A DNA stretch of 31,705 nt from contig CAJUSJ010000043.1 of assembly GCA_910588865.1 (NCBI GenBank), positions 1 to 31,705 on the forward strand, read 5' to 3'. The DNA comes from an uncultured Lachnospiraceae bacterium. GTDB lineage: Bacteria; Bacillota; Clostridia; Lachnospirales; Lachnospiraceae. Positions 8,092-16,273 of the stretch are shown here, in pieces. The notes under the pieces are model-generated. The model was not told the DNA's origin and ran no database searches. It saw nothing but the letters and a program-made list of their open reading frames with translations. Numbering within the stretch: position 1 is the stretch's first letter; each line of letters starts with the position of its first letter. Both the position numbers and the translations under genes were made by a program.

Positions 8092-8259
8092 TTGGGTAGG
8101 GGAAACCCTTCCCACTGCCCGCCGAACCGGGGCGGGCCGCCTTAGCGGCCATATTCCTCTCCGCCCCGTGTACAATCGAGTAGGGGAGGTCTTTCCCACT
8201 ACTCGCCCGTGCCGGGGCGGGGCCGCTTCAGCGGCTATATTCCTCTCCGCCCCGGGTAC
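8092..8259. repeat. Two structured tandem repeats of about 85 bp upstream of dnaE
   Basis: Two imperfect direct copies (about 8092-8173 and 8176-8259) follow one another with a period of 84-86 bases. Shared blocks on the plus strand include GTAGGGG, TTCCCACT, CCGGGGCGGG, a short GC hairpin around AGCGGC, and ATATTCCTCTCCGCCCCG ending in GTAC. In the dnaE sense each copy can form an outer GGGGCGG/CCGCCCC stem around an internal hairpin (GCCGCTGAAGCGGC in one copy) and a bulge AGAGGAATAT. They occupy most of the gap between the crh terminator and the dnaE ribosome binding site. Function unknown. Confidence 0.75.
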
Positions 8260-8262
8260 ATC

Positions 8263-8300
8263 AAAAAGGCGAAAAAGGATCCGCTCCTCTTTCACCTTTT
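8263..8300 (-). terminator. Strong intrinsic terminator after crh
   Basis: The minus strand reads AAAAGGTGAAAGAGG (8300-8286), a 7-nt loop, then CCTTTTTCGCCTTTT (8278-8264) followed by another T. This makes a 15-bp stem with two G-U pairs, its 3' arm ending in a run of five Ts. It ends the uvrC-hprK-murB-rapZ-whiA-crh series and separates it from dnaE. Confidence 0.8.
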
Positions 8301-8337
8301 ACCGTGTTGCTATTGCCGCTTTTGGGACATCTATGAA

Positions 8338-8592
8338 TCAGCCTTCTGTCAGATACTTCGCGATCCCGTCCACAGCCCTCTCCTCATCAGCTCCCTCCGC
8401 GACCACCACTACCTTTTCTCCCGCGATAAGACCCAGGGTCATCATGCCCATGATGCTTTTGGCGTTGACTCTTCTGGAATCGCACTCCACGTAGATACTG
8501 CTGTCATACTGGCTCGCTACCTGAACAAGCATGGCCACCGGCCTGGCTTCAAGCCCGGACTCCAGTTCAATCGTGATTGTTCTTCTTGTCAT
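8338..8592 (-). CDS. Crh-like HPr-family phosphocarrier with Glu at position 15
   Basis: 84-residue HPr-fold protein. In HPr the loop G-L-H-A-R-P carries His15, phosphorylated by Enzyme I. Here it reads G-L-E-A-R-P, so residue 15 is Glu and phosphotransfer is lost. Ser46 in NAKSIMG, the target of HPr kinase/phosphorylase, is kept at the canonical position. This is the pattern of Crh, which in Bacillus subtilis has Gln15 and acts as a CcpA co-repressor. The start at 8592 follows GGAGGAG and overlaps the last 26 nt of whiA, so translation is coupled; the whiA-crh adjacency is also found in B. subtilis. hprK, encoding the likely kinase, lies four genes upstream. A strong terminator follows. A regulatory, non-transport role is inferred. 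Confidence 0.88.
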   Translation of the reverse strand: MTRRTITIELESGLEARPVAMLVQVASQYDSSIYVECDSRRVNAKSIMGMMTLGLIAGEKVVVVAEGADEERAVDGIAKYLTEG

Positions 8593-9589
8593 AATTCTCC
8601 TCCTCATTCCTCTGGACGGCCCCTTCGCCATCCAATGCCGTACCTTTCTCCCTCAGCTCTTCCGCCAGGATACTCAGCTTCCTAAGTCGGTGATTTACCC
8701 CGGATTTCCCCACCGGAGGATTCAGCGCCTCCCCCAGTTCCTTTAAAGACGCTTCCGGCCTCTCGAGCCTGAGTCTGGCCACCTCCTCTAAATTCTCCGG
8801 AAGCTTATCCAGACCCTCCGTCTCTCTGATGTAAGTAATGTCCTCAATCTGCTTCACGGCAGCGGACACTGTCTTGTTGATATTGGCGGTCTCGCAGTTC
8901 ACCTGCCGGTTGACGCTCCCCCTCATCTCTTTGAGGATCCGGATGTTCTCAAGCTCCATCAAAGCTACCGGTGCCTCCATCACACTAAGGAGATTTACGA
9001 TCTGGCTGCCCTCCTTAATGTAAACAACAAAATACTTTTTCCGCCGCACGATCCTGGCCTCCATGTCAAAGGTCGCTATGATGTTCTGAATCTGCCTTGC
9101 TTTGGCCTCAGTGACGCACGCGATCTCAAAATGGTAAAATTTCTCAGGATCGCTTATGGACCCTGCCGCCAGAAACGCCCCCCGCAGAAATGCCCGCCTG
9201 CAGCATGGGTTCTGGATCACCAGATTCCCTACCACAGACAGATTCTCACCGATCTCTCCATGCTCATCCAAAAGCTTTGTGGCAAGAAGGACTTTTCTCG
9301 CGTCAGCATCCTTGGGAACCGACACCTGAAAGGTACAGTTTTTTTTCAGGTAAGCATTACGGCGAATCATAATTTCCGTACTTATATTAAATGTTTTTTT
9401 CAATAATGTAAAGTACTTTCTCGCGACAGCCACATTTTCGGTACTTATTTTTATGCTGTAGCTGTCATCCTCGTCAATCTCCACCTTTCCGCAGAGGCTG
9501 ATGATGGCCGCTGTCTCCGCGATCCGGCAGTGTCTGGCCGGGCTTTCCTGTCTGGATAATTCTTCTTTTACCCTGGAAGAAAATGACAT
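8567..9589 (-). CDS. whiA: DNA-binding protein WhiA
   Basis: 340-residue member of the WhiA family, which combines a degenerate LAGLIDADG homing-endonuclease-like domain with a C-terminal helix-turn-helix. In Streptomyces it controls sporulation septation, and in Bacillus it affects division and chromosome segregation. Seen: the RRAFLRGAFLAAGSISDPEK block (131-150) and the DNA-binding region SLKELGEALNPPVGKSGVNH (281-300). The start at 9589 (MSFSSRVKEELSRQ) follows AGGTGG; a longer reading to 9646 would overlap rapZ. The C-terminal tail of some 25 polar residues is encoded by the DNA holding the crh start and its ribosome binding site, and may be an incidental extension. Confidence 0.95.
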   Translation of the reverse strand: MSFSSRVKEELSRQESPARHCRIAETAAIISLCGKVEIDEDDSYSIKISTENVAVARKYFTLLKKTFNISTEIMIRRNAYLKKNCTFQVSVPKDADARKVLLATKLLDEHGEIGENLSVVGNLVIQNPCCRRAFLRGAFLAAGSISDPEKFYHFEIACVTEAKARQIQNIIATFDMEARIVRRKKYFVVYIKEGSQIVNLLSVMEAPVALMELENIRILKEMRGSVNRQVNCETANINKTVSAAVKQIEDITYIRETEGLDKLPENLEEVARLRLERPEASLKELGEALNPPVGKSGVNHRLRKLSILAEELREKGTALDGEGAVQRNEEENYDKKNNHD

Positions 9590-9602
9590 GTCAGATCCAC
9601 CT

Positions 9603-10478
9603 CTATTTTTTTCCTTTACTGTCGTTGTCAATGTCCCTGTGCTCAATCTTCAGCCCCAGCTCCTGATGGTCCTTCAGATGGCCGTAGAGGGCATTGGCGA
9701 TGGTCACGGACCTGTGCTTGCCTCCCGTACACCCGATGGCGATCACCAGCTGGTTCTTGCCCTCCAGCACATAGTTGGGTATGAGAAAATCCAGCATGTC
9801 TGTCAATTTTTTCAGGAACTCCTCCGCCGTACCCCCCTGCGCCACATAGTCCTGGACAGCTTTCTCCTCCCCGGTCCTGGCCCTGAGCTCCTCTACATAG
9901 AATGGATTCGGCAGGAAACGGACATCGAACACCAGGTCCGCGTCAGAAGGGATGCCGTACTTAAAACCAAAGGACAGAACCGTGACAAACAGGTTTTTAT
10001 ATTTCTGGTCCTCCACAAAGATCTTCTCCAGCTCCTGCCTCAGCTCCCTGGTCAGCAGTTTGCTGGTGTCTATGATCAGGTCCGCCTGTCTCTTTAAAAA
10101 CGCCAGCTTCTCCCTCTCCTTGCGGATCCCCTGGTCCACTCTCCCTCCGCCGGACAGGGGGTGATTCCTTCTGGTCTCCTTGTATCTTTTGATCAGCACC
10201 TGGTCCGAGGCGTCGAGAAAAAGGATCTCATAGGCAATGGAACCCTGACGCCAGGAATCAAGGATTCCCTCCATCATGGAAAGGTCCTCCCCGCTGCGGA
10301 TATCCATCCCAATGGCCACATGGCTCCGCTGCCCCTGGCTGTCTAAGATCAGCCGCGCGAATTTCTCCATCAGGGGGATGGGCAGGTTGTCTACACAGTA
10401 GTATCCCATATCCTCCATCATCTTAAGGGCCACCGTCTTGCCTGCCCCTGACATTCCTGTTACGATCACCAGCTTCAT
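9603..10478 (-). CDS. rapZ: RapZ/YvcJ family nucleotide-binding protein
   Basis: 291-residue P-loop protein. In Escherichia coli RapZ is an RNA-binding adaptor controlling glucosamine-6-phosphate synthase; in B. subtilis the homologue YvcJ hydrolyses nucleotides and affects competence. Seen: Walker A GMSGAGKT (8-15), YYCVDNLP soon after, the central FGFKYGIPSDADLVFDVRFL stretch and the C-terminal GCTGGKHRSV motif typical of RapZ. It lies 19 nt after murB and 13 nt before whiA. The glmR (yvcK) gene, often found between rapZ and whiA, is absent here. Whether the RNA-binding role holds in this organism is unknown. Confidence 0.94.
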   Translation of the reverse strand: MKLVIVTGMSGAGKTVALKMMEDMGYYCVDNLPIPLMEKFARLILDSQGQRSHVAIGMDIRSGEDLSMMEGILDSWRQGSIAYEILFLDASDQVLIKRYKETRRNHPLSGGGRVDQGIRKEREKLAFLKRQADLIIDTSKLLTRELRQELEKIFVEDQKYKNLFVTVLSFGFKYGIPSDADLVFDVRFLPNPFYVEELRARTGEEKAVQDYVAQGGTAEEFLKKLTDMLDFLIPNYVLEGKNQLVIAIGCTGGKHRSVTIANALYGHLKDHQELGLKIEHRDIDNDSKGKK

Positions 10479-10497
10479 TGTTCCTCTCCTTTGTCCT

Positions 10498-11400
10498 TTA
10501 CAGCAGCTTTACTTCCAGTTCAAGTTCCACGCCGGACTGTTCCCTGACCCTTCTCTTTACCTCCCGGCACAGCTCCATCACATCTGCCGCGGTGGCGTCT
10601 TTTCTGTTGATGACAAAACCGCAGTGCTTTTCCGACACCTGAGCGCCGCCTACGCGAAAGCCTCTGAGGCCCGCGTCCTCAATCAGTTTCCCGGCAAAAT
10701 GTCCGGCCGGGCGCTTGAAGGTGCTTCCGGCGCTGGGATAGTCCAGAGGCTGCTTTTCCCGCCTTTTTGCGGCCAACTCCTCCATCCTGCCCAGGATAGC
10801 CTCCCTGTCTCCCGCTGCCAGCTTAAAGCCTGCCTCCAGCACCACGTAACCTTCGGAAGGGATGCGGCTGGTCCGATAGCCCAGCTCCAGCTCCCCCGCC
10901 TCAAGAGTCAGGATCTTCCCCTCTGTGTCAAGAACCCTGACCCAGGTCAGCACATCCTTTAGCTCAGACCCGTAAGCGCCCGCGTTCATAACCACCGCGC
11001 CTCCCACGGTCCCGGGAATCCCCGCGGCAAACTCAAAGCCTCCCAGGGACATCCTGGCGGCCTCTTTTGCCGCCCGGGACAGGAGAAGGCCGGCCTCCGC
11101 CCTCATCTCCTCTCCCTCCACCTGGCACCGGGTCAGTCCCTCTGTGGACAGGATCACCCCGTCGTAGCCCTCATCTCCGGCCAGAAGATTGCTTCCATGG
11201 CCCACCACATACCAGGAGACATTTTCCCGCCGGCACAGCATGGCGGTCCGGGCCAGCTGCTCCCTGGTCTTCGGCCGGACATAGTACCTGGCCGGACCGC
11301 CTATGCGGAAGGTGGTGTGGCGGCTCATGGGTTCATTGGTCTTTATACATTCCCCGGGAAGTATGTTCCCAAGCTTCTCATAAAAATCCTTCATTTCCAT
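10498..11400 (-). CDS. murB: UDP-N-acetylenolpyruvoylglucosamine reductase
   Basis: FAD- and NADPH-dependent enzyme that makes UDP-N-acetylmuramate for peptidoglycan. The 300 residues hold the FAD-binding motifs GHGSNLL (67-73) and GIPGTVGGAVVMNAGAYG (127-144), YRTSRI (175-180), the active-site serine in SAGSTFKRP (Ser226) and the C-terminal acid Glu296. Length and the short loop fit a type II MurB. The ATG at 11400 sits almost directly on AAAGGGA; the ATG two codons later (11394) has better spacing and may be the true start. The gene is 6 nt after hprK and 19 nt before rapZ, so it lies in the same transcript. Confidence 0.96.
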   Translation of the reverse strand: MEMKDFYEKLGNILPGECIKTNEPMSRHTTFRIGGPARYYVRPKTREQLARTAMLCRRENVSWYVVGHGSNLLAGDEGYDGVILSTEGLTRCQVEGEEMRAEAGLLLSRAAKEAARMSLGGFEFAAGIPGTVGGAVVMNAGAYGSELKDVLTWVRVLDTEGKILTLEAGELELGYRTSRIPSEGYVVLEAGFKLAAGDREAILGRMEELAAKRREKQPLDYPSAGSTFKRPAGHFAGKLIEDAGLRGFRVGGAQVSEKHCGFVINRKDATAADVMELCREVKRRVREQSGVELELEVKLL

Positions 11401-11406
11401 TCCCTT

Positions 11407-12336
11407 TTACTGCCTTACCCTGGTCAGATTGGCCTGCACCCTGTTGTAAAGCTCCTTGGCCGCGTTGTACCCCATCTTCTTCTGGCGGTAGTTGATGGCC
11501 GCGGTCTCCACAATAATGGCCAGATTTCTGCCTGGGCGGATGGGGATGGCGTGGCACACTACCTGGTTGCCCAAAAACTCTGTATACTGGTCTTCCAGCC
11601 CCAGCCGGTCGTACTCCTTATCCCGGTCCCACTCCTCCAGCTTGATGACAATGTCAATGGACTGGGTATCCTTGATGCTCTCCACACCGTAGAGGCTCTT
11701 CACGTCAATGATCCCGATGCCCCTCAGCTCAATGAAATGTTTGGTGATGTCCGGGGCGGACCCGATCAGGGTCTCATCGCTGACCTTGCGGATCTGGACC
11801 ACATCGTCGGTCACCAGACGGTGTCCTCTCTTGATCAGTTCCAGGGCTGCCTCGCTTTTTCCGATGCCGCTCTCTCCCATGATCAGAACCCCCTCGCCGA
11901 ACACATCTACCAGAACCCCATGGATACTGATGCTGGGAGCCAGCTTCACCTTCAGCCACCGGATAATCTCCGCCATCATATCGGATGTGCTCTGCTCGGA
12001 CACAAGACAGGGCACATCGTAGTGGTTGCACAGCTCCAGCACATATTCGTCCGGCACAAAGCCGCGGCTGTAGATCAGGCAGGGAATTTTTTCCGCCAGC
12101 AGACGGTCAAACACCTGCTTTTTCTGATCCATCTCCATCTGCCGGATGTACTCCTGCTCCACAAACCCGATGATCTGAACCCTGTCCCGGTCAAAATGGT
12201 CAAAAAAACCGGCCAGCTGCAGAGCGGGGCGGTTCACATCCGGATGGCTCAACACCGCCTTCTCCACGTCGATCTCCGGAGTCAGGTTTTTCAGCTTCAT
12301 CTTCTCTATCACTTCCGCAATGGTCACTCCATACAT
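11407..12336 (-). CDS. hprK: HPr kinase/phosphorylase
   Basis: Bifunctional sensor of glycolytic state that phosphorylates Ser46 of HPr and Crh and removes it again with inorganic phosphate. The 309 residues show the conserved His139 in SIHGV, Walker A GESGIGKS (154-161), TDD (176-178) and the family signature IELRGIGIIDV (202-212). AAGGAG nine bases before the ATG supports the start at 12336. It follows uvrC after 104 nt, with no clear promoter in that gap, and is followed by murB after 6 nt. The Crh-like protein four genes downstream is a likely substrate. Confidence 0.97.
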   Translation of the reverse strand: MYGVTIAEVIEKMKLKNLTPEIDVEKAVLSHPDVNRPALQLAGFFDHFDRDRVQIIGFVEQEYIRQMEMDQKKQVFDRLLAEKIPCLIYSRGFVPDEYVLELCNHYDVPCLVSEQSTSDMMAEIIRWLKVKLAPSISIHGVLVDVFGEGVLIMGESGIGKSEAALELIKRGHRLVTDDVVQIRKVSDETLIGSAPDITKHFIELRGIGIIDVKSLYGVESIKDTQSIDIVIKLEEWDRDKEYDRLGLEDQYTEFLGNQVVCHAIPIRPGRNLAIIVETAAINYRQKKMGYNAAKELYNRVQANLTRVRQ

Positions 12337-12440
12337 GTTCTGGTTCTCCTTTTCCCTTCTTTAACTTCAAGCTCCATCACCCCGGGCGATCTGGGTTCCC
12401 ATATGCCGGGCCAATACGCCGCCGGACCCATGGAGGTTTC

Positions 12441-14309
12441 CTATCTGAAAAACTGGTACACGCTTTCCGCGGCTTTCCGGTTCATCCCCGGCACTGCCAT
12501 CAGCTCCTCCACCCCGGCGTCTTTCACCGCCTCCAGGGACTTGAACCGCTTCATCAGCGCCCTGCGCCTTGTGGGGCCGATGCCCGGGATATCATCCAGA
12601 ACAGACTTTACCTGTCCCTTTCCCCTTAAGCTCCTGTGGTACTCAATGGCAAACCGGTGGGCCTCATCCTGGATCCTGGTGATCAGGGCAAACCCTTCTG
12701 AGTGTCTGTCAATGGGCACCTCCACATTGTTGTAATATAGCCCTCTGGTGCGGTGGTTGTCATCCTTCACCATGCCGCACACTGGTATGGACAGCCCCAG
12801 CTCCTTTAAGACCTCCAGGGCGATGTTTACCTGTCCCCGTCCTCCGTCCATCATCAGAAGGTCGGGAAACCTGGTAAAACTTCCCAGCTTCTGGTCCACG
12901 CCTTCCTCCTCAAGCTCCCGGGACTCCTTTATGCCGTGGGTAAACCGACGGGTCAGGACTTCTTTCATGGAAGCGTAATCATTGGGACCTTTGACGGTCT
13001 GTATCTTAAATTTGCGGTAATCGCTGCGCTTGGGCCTGCCATCCTCGTAGACCACCATGGAGCCTACGGATTCCAGGCCGCTGGTGTTGGAGATATCATA
13101 TGCCTCCACCCTGCGGATGCGCTCAAGGCCTATGAGATTTCCGATCTGGTTCATGGCCCCGATGGTTCTCAGCTCCTCCCGCTTGATCTTCTCTTTATCC
13201 TGGGACAGCACTAAAGCCGCGTTTTTCTCAGCCAGCTCCACCAAGCGCTCCTTCTGGCCCTTCTGGGGCACTGCCAGCCTTACTTTCTGGCCTCTCTTCG
13301 CGGTCAGCCACCGGACGATCACCTCACTGTCCTCCAGCTCTGTCTGAAGCCACAGCTCTCTGGGCACAAAAGGCGTCCCGGAGTAAAACTGCTTCACAAA
13401 GCTGGTGATCACCTGCTGTTCGCTCTCCTCCGCCCCCACAGACACATGAAAATGATCCCTTCCTATGATCTTGCCTTCCCTGACAAAAAATACCTGAACC
13501 ACCGCGTCGGTATCATCCTTGGCCATCGCGATGATGTCCCGGTCCTCCATGGCGCTGCTGGTAATCTTCTGCTTCTGGGCCACCTTCTTCACGCTGGCAA
13601 GAAGCTCCCGGTACTCAATGGCCTTCTCAAAATCCAGCCGCTCGGAAGCCTCTGTCATCTTCCGCTCCAGCACCCCCAAAAGCTTGCCGTATCTGCCGTT
13701 TAAAAATTCCAGGGCCTCCTCCACGGACCGGTTATATTCTTCTTTGCTGATATATCCCTGACAGGGAGCGCCGCACTGTTTGATGTGATAGTTAAGACAG
13801 GGCCTGTCCTTGCCCATGTCTTTTGGAAGGTTTTTGTTGCATGTCCGTATCTGGTAAAGCTTGTGTATCAGGTCCACTGTGTCGCTCACCGCCCCCCCGC
13901 TGGTATAGGGGCCAAAGTATTTGTTCCTGTCCTTCTTCATGGTCCTGGATATCATGACTCTGGGGAAATCCTCTCCCACCGTCACCTTGATGTAAGGGTA
14001 GGCCTTGTCGTCCTTAAGCATGGTGTTGTACTTGGGCCTGTGCTCCTTGATCAAGTTGCACTCCAAAACCAAAGCCTCCAGCTCTGAATCCGTGATAATA
14101 TATTCAAACCTGGCGATCCGGGAAACCATCTGCTCGATCTTGGCTGTCTTGTTCCGGCTGCTCTGGAAATACTGCCGCACCCGGTTCTTAAGGCTGATGG
14201 CCTTGCCCACATAGATGATCTCATCCTTGGCGTCATGCATAATATAGACTCCCGGCTGTGCCGGAAGTTTCTTCAGTTCCTCTTCAATATCAAATGCCTG
14301 TTCCATCAT
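12441..14309 (-). CDS. uvrC: Excinuclease ABC subunit C
   Basis: Makes both incisions around DNA lesions in nucleotide excision repair, with UvrA and UvrB. The 622 residues hold an N-terminal GIY-YIG nuclease (GVYIM at 20-24, IIYVGKA at 31-37), a UVR motif for UvrB contact near 205-230, an RNase H-like nuclease half and a C-terminal double helix-hairpin-helix (DDIPGIGPTRRRALM; AVPGMNRKAAESVY). The start at 14309 forms an ATGA overlap with the stop of the DUF1653 gene, implying coupled translation. Full length and apparently intact. Confidence 0.97.
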   Translation of the reverse strand: MMEQAFDIEEELKKLPAQPGVYIMHDAKDEIIYVGKAISLKNRVRQYFQSSRNKTAKIEQMVSRIARFEYIITDSELEALVLECNLIKEHRPKYNTMLKDDKAYPYIKVTVGEDFPRVMISRTMKKDRNKYFGPYTSGGAVSDTVDLIHKLYQIRTCNKNLPKDMGKDRPCLNYHIKQCGAPCQGYISKEEYNRSVEEALEFLNGRYGKLLGVLERKMTEASERLDFEKAIEYRELLASVKKVAQKQKITSSAMEDRDIIAMAKDDTDAVVQVFFVREGKIIGRDHFHVSVGAEESEQQVITSFVKQFYSGTPFVPRELWLQTELEDSEVIVRWLTAKRGQKVRLAVPQKGQKERLVELAEKNAALVLSQDKEKIKREELRTIGAMNQIGNLIGLERIRRVEAYDISNTSGLESVGSMVVYEDGRPKRSDYRKFKIQTVKGPNDYASMKEVLTRRFTHGIKESRELEEEGVDQKLGSFTRFPDLLMMDGGRGQVNIALEVLKELGLSIPVCGMVKDDNHRTRGLYYNNVEVPIDRHSEGFALITRIQDEAHRFAIEYHRSLRGKGQVKSVLDDIPGIGPTRRRALMKRFKSLEAVKDAGVEELMAVPGMNRKAAESVYQFFR

Positions 14310-14863
14310 CGGAGCCTTCCGCCTTCAAATTTCTTTCTCATCCGCAGATACTGTTCAATGGATCGGAACCGCTCTTCCTCAACTCCTTCGCCCTTCGGAA
14401 GATCCAGGGATTCGCACAGGATATCCAAATCCTCCTGCCCCGCTTTCCCTTTCATGGCCCGCAAAAGCTCCAGCTTCACATCCAGATCCTCTGTCTCCAC
14501 GAAGGAAAGAAGGAGAGGATTAGGTCCGGCCTCCAGTTCCGGGCAATGGTCCATTTCCGGACCGCTCCCGGCCTCCCGGCTTTGGGCCGCCGCTTCCTTA
14601 TCCCCCGCGGTTTCCCCTGCTGCCAGCAATGCCCTGTCCACCTTCTCGAAACGGTACTTCTGCCGTACATCCGGATATTTCTTTCTGTCAGTCTCCTCCA
14701 GAAACATGGCCAGGGGCCTGGCATAGATGCCGTAATCTCCGTAGAGAGCCTGATATACTGCCAGCTTTTCTCCTGTCTCCGTGTGCTCCGCCACGGCAAT
14801 GATCTGATATAAATTCCCTTTAAAATGCCGGTAAATCTCCCCCGGCCTCAGAGTTGGTTCCAT
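14306..14863 (-). CDS. DUF1653 domain protein with C-terminal extension
   Basis: 185 residues. The first 70 or so match DUF1653: PGEIYRHFKGNLYQII, then HTETGEKLAVYQALYGDYGIYARP. Such domains are small beta folds often annotated as DUF1653 or linked to nucleoside-triphosphate pyrophosphohydrolases, but have no settled function. The remaining 110 residues begin with a low-complexity Ala/Glu/Gly linker and end in a helical region (LLRAMKGKAGQEDLDILCES; RSIEQYLRMRKKFEGGRLR) like the extensions seen in Lachnospiraceae members. The start at 14863 follows AAAGGGGGG; a longer reading to 15166 would overlap the upstream gene and is unlike any family. Stop overlaps the uvrC start. Confidence 0.85.
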   Translation of the reverse strand: MEPTLRPGEIYRHFKGNLYQIIAVAEHTETGEKLAVYQALYGDYGIYARPLAMFLEETDRKKYPDVRQKYRFEKVDRALLAAGETAGDKEAAAQSREAGSGPEMDHCPELEAGPNPLLLSFVETEDLDVKLELLRAMKGKAGQEDLDILCESLDLPKGEGVEEERFRSIEQYLRMRKKFEGGRLR

Positions 14864-14888
14864 ATGCCCCCCCCTTTGTCTCTGCCGC

Positions 14889-16184
14889 CTAAGCCGCCTT
14901 GTCGCCTGCCTGATTCTCCAGGCTGTCAGCCGCTGAGGACTGACTGGACTTCTGTTTCTTTGCCTCCTTTGAGGACTCAAGACCGCCCCAGTGATACCGG
15001 CAGGCGGCGCTCCACAAAAGCCATTCATCATATCCCGCGTCGTACACCGCCTGGATCTGCTGCCGCACCTCTTCATCTCCGTACTCAATATAATAGTCCA
15101 GATAGGAAGCCGTAAAATCCTGGAGCCACGGCCGCACCACAATCTTCCTGCCCTCCTTTGTTCCATGGTCCCCCAAATCCTCCTTGGAACCTTTCAGAGC
15201 CGCCAGAATGGTGTCGTAAGGCCGGGTGTCCGGATGGTCGATTCCAAAATATCCAGCGCCGTAGTGGGAGGGATAGATCATGGGGCAGATGTAATCCAGA
15301 TGGTTTGCCATATCCCCGTAGGACTGTCCCACAGCGTCAGAATCCACCCCGCCGCCTATGATAGCGCCGAACACGTCGGCTGCCACAAAGACGCCCTGGT
15401 CCGCCAGCCTGTCATAAGCATATTCAATAAATTCCGTAATAATGTCCTTCTTGCTCCGCCCGTTGGTGTCAGCTTCGTCATAGACCACATTGTTCACGCC
15501 ACGCTCCGTGGAAAAGCGGATATAGTCAAACTGCACCTCGTCAAATCCGGCCTTGCTGGCCTCAATGCCAACCTCCACAAGATAGTCCCATACCTCCTGT
15601 TTGTAAGGGTTCACCCACGCCAGACCTTTGCTGTCCCTGTAGATGCTCCCGTCCGGCAGCTTTAAAGCCAGCTCCGGCTTATACTCCGGCAGATAAGGAT
15701 CCCGGAAAGCCACTACCCTGGCTATGGTATAGATATTATGCTCCTTCAGCTTCTTCATTAATCCCTCTATGTCAGGAATAAATCTCTTTACCGCTCCGAT
15801 CTCGCTGACCACAGGAGAGTCCATGGAAAAAGTGATCCTGCCGTTGTCGTCCTTCACGTCGATCACCACCGCGTTGATCTCGGTCTCGTCAATATGCTGT
15901 ATGATCTCATCCATCAGATTTTGGGTTCCCGCCACGTAGGCGGAGATATAGATCCCCTTTACCTTTATGGGCGTCCTCTGGGGCTGTGTGACGATGGGGT
16001 CCGTGACAATATGGATCTCCTTGTCCACCACTTTGTTCGTATTCTGTTCTCTTCCGTCCTCTTCCTGGTCTCTGGCCACTACCACGGGCGCGGGCATGGT
16101 GACCGGCTCTTCTGCCCTCTCATACCGCCCGCATCCGCTCGCCAGCACAATACACACCAACAACAGGCTCAGCTTACTTTTCAT
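14889..16184 (-). CDS. Putative glycoside hydrolase lipoprotein (DUF4015 type)
   Basis: 431 residues. The N-terminus MKSKLSLLLV...LASGC is a lipoprotein signal with Cys18, so the protein is likely anchored outside the membrane. A spacer rich in charged residues (20-70) leads into a TIM-barrel-like region of the putative glycosyl hydrolase family (DUF4015/PF13200): VIDVKDDNG (107-115), WVNPY (190-194), FDEVQFDYIRFS (214-225) and MIYPSHYG (302-309). The acids in these motifs are candidate catalytic residues. Substrate unknown; a cell-wall or extracellular polysaccharide is plausible. The tail is Ser/Lys/Ala rich. GAGGGAG places the start at 16184, and an extended -10 promoter lies just upstream. 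Confidence 0.88.
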   Translation of the reverse strand: MKSKLSLLLVCIVLASGCGRYERAEEPVTMPAPVVVARDQEEDGREQNTNKVVDKEIHIVTDPIVTQPQRTPIKVKGIYISAYVAGTQNLMDEIIQHIDETEINAVVIDVKDDNGRITFSMDSPVVSEIGAVKRFIPDIEGLMKKLKEHNIYTIARVVAFRDPYLPEYKPELALKLPDGSIYRDSKGLAWVNPYKQEVWDYLVEVGIEASKAGFDEVQFDYIRFSTERGVNNVVYDEADTNGRSKKDIITEFIEYAYDRLADQGVFVAADVFGAIIGGGVDSDAVGQSYGDMANHLDYICPMIYPSHYGAGYFGIDHPDTRPYDTILAALKGSKEDLGDHGTKEGRKIVVRPWLQDFTASYLDYYIEYGDEEVRQQIQAVYDAGYDEWLLWSAACRYHWGGLESSKEAKKQKSSQSSAADSLENQAGDKAA

Positions 16185-16220
16185 AACTTCTCCCTCTGTC
16201 TTTGGCATCTTTTGTTTTTC

Positions 16221-16249
16221 ATTATAGCACAACTTTTCCCGTTTGAGAA
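16221..16249 (-). promoter_or_regulatory. Extended -10 promoter of the glycoside hydrolase gene
   Basis: The minus strand reads TGCTATAAT (16229-16221), a perfect extended -10, with a weak -35 TTCTCA 17 bases upstream (16249-16244). It lies about 37 nt before the start codon and just downstream of the repeat element, so it can drive the whole series through uvrC to crh. Confidence 0.6.
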
Positions 16250-16273
16250 TAGCCACCCTTCATCACTTGCTGT

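Noticed and set aside
8075..8152. Longer N-terminus for DnaE
   Set aside because: The extra 26 codons are encoded by the tandem repeat; GGAGGAG and the family start MAFTHLHVHTEYS place the start at 8074.
8092..8259. CRISPR array
   Set aside because: There are only two copies, directly adjacent, long and imperfect, without unique spacers; no cas gene is near.
11197..12735. A 512-codon plus-strand open frame opposite hprK and uvrC
   Set aside because: It is antisense to two well-supported genes, has no matching family and is biased as expected for a shadow frame in GC-rich DNA. Similar long antisense frames at 3429-4358, 7277-8032 and 23643-24407 were rejected for the same reason.
14864..15166. 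A longer DUF1653 protein starting at 15166
   Set aside because: The added part would overlap the glycoside hydrolase gene in another frame and is rich in Arg and Pro, as shadow frames are; AAAGGGGGG supports 14863.
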